From CBDBZL01 sp031399025 (GTDB taxonomy: Bacteria > Pseudomonadota > Alphaproteobacteria > Sphingomonadales > Sphingomonadaceae), in the NCBI GenBank assembly GCA_031399025.1, contig JANNOJ010000028.1, forward strand, positions 1-28,718: 28,718 bases of DNA. Direction: 5' to 3'. Of the stretch, positions 24,869 through 28,718 are shown one piece after another. Position 1 is the first letter of the stretch. Every line of letters begins with the position of its first letter. Below the pieces are notes generated by a model. The model saw only the letters and a program-made list of their open reading frames with translations. It had not been told where the DNA came from and made no database searches. The position numbers and the translations under genes were made by a program.

Positions 24869-25390
24869 ATGACGGGCTTCGACATCATTGTCATGGCGAT
24901 CGTGGGCGTGGGCGCGGTCGGCGGCTTTATGCGCGGGTTCGTGCAGGAGGTCCTGTCGCTCGCCGCCTGGGTGCTGGCGATCATCGCCATCGCCTTCCTC
25001 CACACCGATCTCAGCACCATTCTGCTCGGCTATCTCGGCAGCCCCTCGGCCGCTGCGGTGCTCGCCTTCGTCATCCTGCTGTTGGTGCCCTATATCGTGC
25101 TGCGCACCATCGCCGCGCGCGCCGGGCGCAGTTCGCGCAAATCGGTGCTGGGGCCGGTGGATCGCGTGCTCGGCTTCGGCTTCGGCGCGGTGAAGGGGGT
25201 GATCATCGTGGTGATGCTGTTCTCGCTGGTGGTGCTGGGCTACGACACCGTCTGGGGCGCGGCAGGCCGCCCCGAATGGGTGCGCGACGCGCGCACCTAC
25301 GCCTTCGTCAATGCCAGTTCCCAAGCCATGGTGCAGCTTATCCGCGAACGGCAGGATTACTGGCGCGACGAGCAGGACAGCGCCGCATGA
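24869..25390 (+). CDS. cvpA: CvpA family membrane protein
   Basis: A 173-residue inner-membrane protein with four hydrophobic spans (about 4-22, 28-46, 62-80 and 103-123) and a soluble C-terminal tail. The start TGFDIIVMAIVGVGAVGGFMRGFVQEVLSL shows the family pattern, with GxxRGFVQE after the first span. CvpA is needed for colicin V production in E. coli and for envelope tolerance in several bacteria. The stop overlaps the next start (ATGA). Placement after radA is conserved in many alphaproteobacteria. Confidence 0.9.
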   Translation: MTGFDIIVMAIVGVGAVGGFMRGFVQEVLSLAAWVLAIIAIAFLHTDLSTILLGYLGSPSAAAVLAFVILLLVPYIVLRTIAARAGRSSRKSVLGPVDRVLGFGFGAVKGVIIVVMLFSLVVLGYDTVWGAAGRPEWVRDARTYAFVNASSQAMVQLIRERQDYWRDEQDSAA

Positions 25391-25818
25391 GCGCGGCCAG
25401 GCTGTACACGCCCGAACTGCTCGGCCTGGCGGTGGAACTGGCCCGCTACCCGCTGGCGGACACGCTGCGGATAACCGGCGAGGCCCGCTCGCCCGCCTGC
25501 GGCTCCACGCTCACGCTGAGCCTGGCGCTCGACGATGCCGACCGCATCGCCCGGATCGGCCTGCGCGTGCGCGCCTGCGCGGTGGGTCAGGCTGCGGCGA
25601 CCATCTTCGCCCGCCACGCCGCCGGCCGCGACGGCGTCGAACTCGCCGCCACGCTGGCCGCCATGCGCCGCTGGTTGGCGGCGGAGGGCGCGATGCCCGC
25701 CTGGCCCGATCTCGCGCTGATCGAGCCGGCGCGCGACTATCCCGGCCGCCACGGCGCCATGCTGCTGCCGTGGCTGGCGGCCACCTGCGCCCTTTCCACC
25801 GTCGGTTCCGCCAGCTAG
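25387..25818 (+). CDS. IscU/NifU-like iron-sulfur scaffold homologue lacking one Cys ligand
   Basis: A 143-residue protein resembling the NifU N-terminal/IscU fold. Two of the three cluster cysteines are present: C38 in SPACGSTL and C64 in RACAVGQAAATI. At the third site, normally H-C before an LPW-like segment, the sequence is R121-H122-G123-AMLLPW, so the Cys is missing. The start overlaps the cvpA stop. It may be a sphingomonad-type SufU/IscU relative with altered ligands, a scaffold using other residues (a later C134 exists), or a non-cluster protein. Cytoplasmic; no suf or isc genes lie in the window. Confidence 0.7.
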   Translation: MSAARLYTPELLGLAVELARYPLADTLRITGEARSPACGSTLTLSLALDDADRIARIGLRVRACAVGQAAATIFARHAAGRDGVELAATLAAMRRWLAAEGAMPAWPDLALIEPARDYPGRHGAMLLPWLAATCALSTVGSAS

Positions 25819-25854
25819 CCTGCCGCGCAGCGATCGACCGGGCAGGGGAGCGAC

Positions 25855-27486
25855 ATGGCCACGAGTGCGGCGGCAATACCCGCGACAGGCGAACCGAGCG
25901 CCAGGGAAATCCGCCTCGTCATCGCCGCCAGCTCGGCGGGCACGGTGTTCGAATGGTACGATTTCTTCATCTACGGCACGCTTGCCGCCTTCATCGGTGC
26001 GGCGTTCTTCCCGAGCGACAATTCCACCCTCTCGGTGCTGCTCACCTGGGCGGGGTTCGCCATCGGCTTCGGCTTCCGGCCGCTGGGCGCGGTGCTGTTC
26101 GGCTATCTGGGTGATCGGCTGGGGCGCAAATACACCTTCCTCGTCACCGTCACGCTCATGGGCATCGCCACCGCGGGCGTCGGCCTCATCCCCACCACCC
26201 AGACCATCGGCATCGCCGCGCCCATCATCGTCATCCTGCTGCGCGTCGCCCAGGGCCTGGCGCTGGGCGGCGAATACGGCGGCGCGGCGATCTATGTCGC
26301 CGAGCACGCTCCACCCGAGAAGCGGGGCTTCTACACCAGCTTCATCCAGGCGAGCGTGGTCGGCGGCTTCGTCCTCAGCCTGCTGGTGGTGCTCGCCTGC
26401 CGGTTCCTCATCCCGCCCGACGATTTCGCCGCCTGGGGCTGGCGCGTGCCGTTCCTGCTCTCCATCGTGCTGCTGGGCATCTCGCTGTGGATGCGCCTCA
26501 AGCTGAACGAGAGCCCGGTGTTCAAGGCGATGAAGGCGGCGGGGCACACCTCGAAGAACCCGTTCGTCGAGAGCTTCACCTATCCGGGCAACAAGCGGCG
26601 CATCCTCGTTGCCCTGTTCGGTGTCGCCTGCGGGCTCACGATCGTGTTCTACACCGCGCTGTTCTCCACGCTGTCGTTCCTGCGCGGGCCGATGCGGGTG
26701 GACGACACCACCGCTGAAATCCTGGTGGGCGTCGGCTCGCTGGCGAGCGTGGGTACGCTGGTGTTCTTCGGCTGGCTGTCGGACAGAGTGGGCCGCAAGA
26801 AACCCATCGTGTGGGGCTATGCCGCCGCGCTGGTGCTGCTGTTCCCGCTGTTCTGGGCCTTGGCCGCGGTGGCCAATCCGGGCCTCGTCGCCACCCAGCA
26901 GGCGAACCCGATCGTGCTGGCGGGGCGCGGTTGCGATTACGATCCGTTCGCCTCGGAACAGGCCAGCGAGTGCGGCCGGCTGATGGCCGAACTGTCGGAC
27001 CAGGGCATCCCCTACCGCGTCGAGCAGGGGCCGGGCCTGGCCGTGCGCTTCGGCACGCGCGCGTTGCCGCTGGCGGATACGCCGGGCAGCGGGGCCAACC
27101 GCGCCACCATCGCCGCCCACCTCGAAACGCTGGGCTACACCGGCCCCGACCAGGTGCCGCCGCCGCTCAACATGATCGGCATCGTGCTCATCGTTTTTGC
27201 GTTCGGCGTGCTCACCGGCGCCACCTACGGCCCGGTCGCGGCGCTGCTGAGCGAGATGTTCCCGCCGCGCATCCGCTATTCCTCCATGTCGATCCCCTAC
27301 CACATCGGCGCAGGGTATTTCGGCGGGTTCCTGCCGCTGATCTCGGGCTACATCGTCGCGCGCACGGGGGATATCTACGCCGGGCTGTGGTACACCTGGG
27401 TGCTGCTGATCGTTGCTCTAGCGGTAGCCGCCTGGAGCTTGCCGAGCGGGCGCCCCCGCGATTTCGCTGACGAAGCCGGCGGATGA
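25855..27486 (+). CDS. MFS transporter of the metabolite:H+ symporter (MHS) family with a long periplasmic loop
   Basis: A 543-residue, 12-span transporter. MHS marks are GTVFEWYDFFIYGTLA (29-44), the loop GYLGDRLGRKYTF (83-95), RVAQGLALGGEYGGAA (130-145) and a second SDRVGRKK (309-316). Related proteins carry proline/betaine, ketoglutarate, shikimate or citrate with protons; the substrate here is unknown. Between spans 9 and 10 lies a loop of about 97 residues (341-438), predicted periplasmic, with C360 and C373. GGGGAG precedes the ATG at 25855. The stop overlaps the alr start (ATGA), so translation is coupled with alanine racemase. Confidence 0.92.
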   Translation: MATSAAAIPATGEPSAREIRLVIAASSAGTVFEWYDFFIYGTLAAFIGAAFFPSDNSTLSVLLTWAGFAIGFGFRPLGAVLFGYLGDRLGRKYTFLVTVTLMGIATAGVGLIPTTQTIGIAAPIIVILLRVAQGLALGGEYGGAAIYVAEHAPPEKRGFYTSFIQASVVGGFVLSLLVVLACRFLIPPDDFAAWGWRVPFLLSIVLLGISLWMRLKLNESPVFKAMKAAGHTSKNPFVESFTYPGNKRRILVALFGVACGLTIVFYTALFSTLSFLRGPMRVDDTTAEILVGVGSLASVGTLVFFGWLSDRVGRKKPIVWGYAAALVLLFPLFWALAAVANPGLVATQQANPIVLAGRGCDYDPFASEQASECGRLMAELSDQGIPYRVEQGPGLAVRFGTRALPLADTPGSGANRATIAAHLETLGYTGPDQVPPPLNMIGIVLIVFAFGVLTGATYGPVAALLSEMFPPRIRYSSMSIPYHIGAGYFGGFLPLISGYIVARTGDIYAGLWYTWVLLIVALAVAAWSLPSGRPRDFADEAGG

Positions 27487-28538
27487 ACCTGCCCCCATGT
27501 CCGCCGCCGCCGCTGCGGCTGCGGATCGACCGCGCAGCGCTCGCGGCCAACTGGCGCGCGCTCGACCGGCTGTCGGGCGGGGCGCGGGCAGGCGCCGCGG
27601 TCAAGGCCAACGCCTATGGCCTGGGCATCGATCCGGTGATGCGCACGCTGGCTGCCGCGGGCGTGCGCGATTTCTTCGTCGCCCACTGGGCCGAGGTGCC
27701 CCCGCTGCTCGCCCACGTTCCCGGCGACCGGATCGCCGTGCTGCACGGCCCCCTCACCGCCGCGGACGCCGCCTTCGCCCGCGCCGCCGGCGCGCGCCCG
27801 GTCATCAATTCGCTCCACCAGGCGCGGCTGTGGCTCGAAAGCGGTGGCGGGCCGTGCCACCTGATGGTCGATACCGGGATCAACCGCCTCGGCCTGCCGC
27901 CGGGTGAACTCGGCGATCCGCTGGTCGCCCGACTGGAGTTGGAGGTCCTGCACTCGCACCTCGCCTCGGCCGACGAGGACACGCCGCAAAGCGCGCGTCA
28001 GCTGGCGCTGTTCCGGCAAATCGTGCGGCTCGGCCTGGCGCCCCGCCACAGCCTGGCCAACAGCGCCGGTATCGCGCTCGGCCCCGAATACGCCCTTGAC
28101 CTGACCCGCCCCGGCCTGGCGCTCTACGGCGGTGTGCCGCGCCCGGAGCTGGCGAGCGCAATCGCCCCGGTGGTGCACCTTGCCGCCGCGGTGCTCCAGC
28201 TGCGCGACCTCGAAGCGGGCGATAGCGTGGGCTACAGCGCCACCTTCACCGCGCCCGCCCCCATGCGCGTCGCTACCGTCGCGATCGGCTATGCCGACGG
28301 CCTGCTGCGCGCCTGGTCGGGGAGGGGTGCGGGTCGTTTCCAAGGCGCCGAACTGGACTTCATCGGCCGCGTTTCGATGGACATGGTGGTGCTCGACGCG
28401 ACCGCGGCGCCGGATCTGGCGCCGGGAGATTTCGTCGAGTTTCCCTACGCCCTGCCGGTCGCCGCGAACCGGACCGGGCTGTCGCAATACGAGCTGCTGA
28501 CGGTGCTCGGCCACCGTTACCGCCGGGTCGCGGACTAG
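27483..28538 (+). CDS. alr: Alanine racemase
   Basis: A 351-residue PLP enzyme making D-alanine for peptidoglycan. The PLP lysine is K41 in AVKANAYGLG and the opposing catalytic tyrosine is Y251 in VGYSATF. MVDTGINRLGL, HSHLASAD, NSAGIAL and RPGLALYGG are in order, and the substrate-binding VSMDMVVLD occurs near the end. The start overlaps the transporter stop, giving a short proline-rich N-terminus (MNLPPCPPPP). The stop codon TAG (28536-28538) is shared in part with the stop of an IS transposase on the other strand, so the IS edge lies at or beside the last codon; the C-terminus (GHRYRRVAD) still looks complete. Confidence 0.96.
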   Translation: MNLPPCPPPPLRLRIDRAALAANWRALDRLSGGARAGAAVKANAYGLGIDPVMRTLAAAGVRDFFVAHWAEVPPLLAHVPGDRIAVLHGPLTAADAAFARAAGARPVINSLHQARLWLESGGGPCHLMVDTGINRLGLPPGELGDPLVARLELEVLHSHLASADEDTPQSARQLALFRQIVRLGLAPRHSLANSAGIALGPEYALDLTRPGLALYGGVPRPELASAIAPVVHLAAAVLQLRDLEAGDSVGYSATFTAPAPMRVATVAIGYADGLLRAWSGRGAGRFQGAELDFIGRVSMDMVVLDATAAPDLAPGDFVEFPYALPVAANRTGLSQYELLTVLGHRYRRVAD

Positions 28539-28718
28539 GCGGTGTGGACAAATTTGAGCCAGTATCTGGCGGCAGCGATATGGACCATGCTGAGGAAGCT
28601 TTCAGCGAGTTGGTCGTAGCGGGTGGCGATGGCGCGGTTGATTTTCAGGCGCCCGAAGAAGCGTTCGATGTGGTTTCGTTCTCTGTAGAGCGCCCGGTCG
28701 TGTTCGATCTTGATCCGG
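28535..28718 (-). CDS. IS5-family transposase, C-terminal part (cut by window edge)
   Basis: Sixty codons plus a stop. The segment LYRERNHIERFFGRLK holds the DDE-family signature Y-(2)-R-(3)-E-(6)-K exactly, and the Glu is the third catalytic acidic residue. It continues NRAIATRYDQLAESFLSM and ends YWLKFVHTA. This is the IS5 family, probably the IS427/IS1031-type groups, in which the end reads IATRYDKLA. The rest of the element lies beyond the right edge, so whether it is intact, or split into two frames, cannot be seen. Confidence 0.9.
   Translation of the reverse strand, partial: RIKIEHDRALYRERNHIERFFGRLKINRAIATRYDQLAESFLSMVHIAAARYWLKFVHTA
28535..28718 (-). mobile_element. Partial insertion sequence (IS5 family), left edge at the alr stop codon
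   Basis: The transposase stop (TAG on minus, 28537-28535) lies inside the CTAG formed with the alr stop. CTAG fits the YTAR target of some IS5-family members, so the element may have inserted exactly at this site and begun just after it. The inverted repeat cannot be confirmed because the other end is outside the window. Confidence 0.6.

Noticed and set aside
23447..27303. Two long minus-strand open frames (23447-25324 and 25357-27303) opposite radA-cvpA and the IscU-like/transporter genes
   Set aside because: Both run straight across gene boundaries of well-supported plus-strand genes and have antisense-type composition.

Overview
The window looks like chromosomal core sequence from a GC-rich alphaproteobacterium, most likely Sphingomonadales (Sphingomonas/Erythrobacteraceae type). 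The reasons are gene order (glyA-rpiB; yqeY-dnaG-rpoD divergent from carA; radA-cvpA-...-alr), protein style, several small proteins of a kind common in sphingomonads, and an EcfG-type general stress promoter. No rRNA, tRNA, CRISPR array or prophage was recognised. The assignment rests on sequence reading only.

Layout. 1-687: glyA (cut by the window edge) and rpiB on the minus strand. 1046-1690: a class I methyltransferase, convergent with the minus-strand yqeY-dnaG-rpoD information-processing cluster (1716-6199). 6382-11898: carA, two unrelated small genes, then carB, all joined by overlapping stop/start codons; greA follows. 12497-12727: a DUF4170 protein. 12839-14791: a four-gene minus-strand set of small single- or two-span membrane proteins behind a consensus EcfG promoter (14880-14904). 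14950-16236: eno. 16351-19368: minus-strand ribBX-ribH-aldo/keto reductase-small membrane protein; ribBX has an N-terminal helix-turn-helix and a repeat-rich promoter that appears leaderless. 19479-19997: a flavin reductase-like protein divergent from ribBX. 20020-21000: a secreted M48 metalloprotease with a PDZ-like part. 21129-21477: a self-contained unit for a small secreted or membrane protein with promoter and strong terminator. 21545-22543: a UDP-glucuronate 4-epimerase-like gene. 22695-22950: a decayed FMN-dependent alpha-hydroxy-acid dehydrogenase. 23060-23287: a small Cys-rich protein. 23459-28538: radA, cvpA, an IscU/NifU-like protein, an MHS-type transporter and alr, tightly packed. 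28535-28718: the C-terminal end of an IS5-family transposase whose stop codon overlaps the alr stop.

How parts fit together: ribBX and ribH make the two late riboflavin precursors (a separate RibA is needed because the GTP cyclohydrolase half of RibBX has lost its zinc ligands), and a flavin-using reductase lies next door. CarA and CarB supply carbamoyl phosphate. The four membrane proteins are probably a general-stress envelope module. Most of the window is ordinary housekeeping DNA. The best leads are the RibBX helix-turn-helix with its operator-like repeats, the EcfG-driven membrane module, and the low-GC insertion inside the carAB operon.
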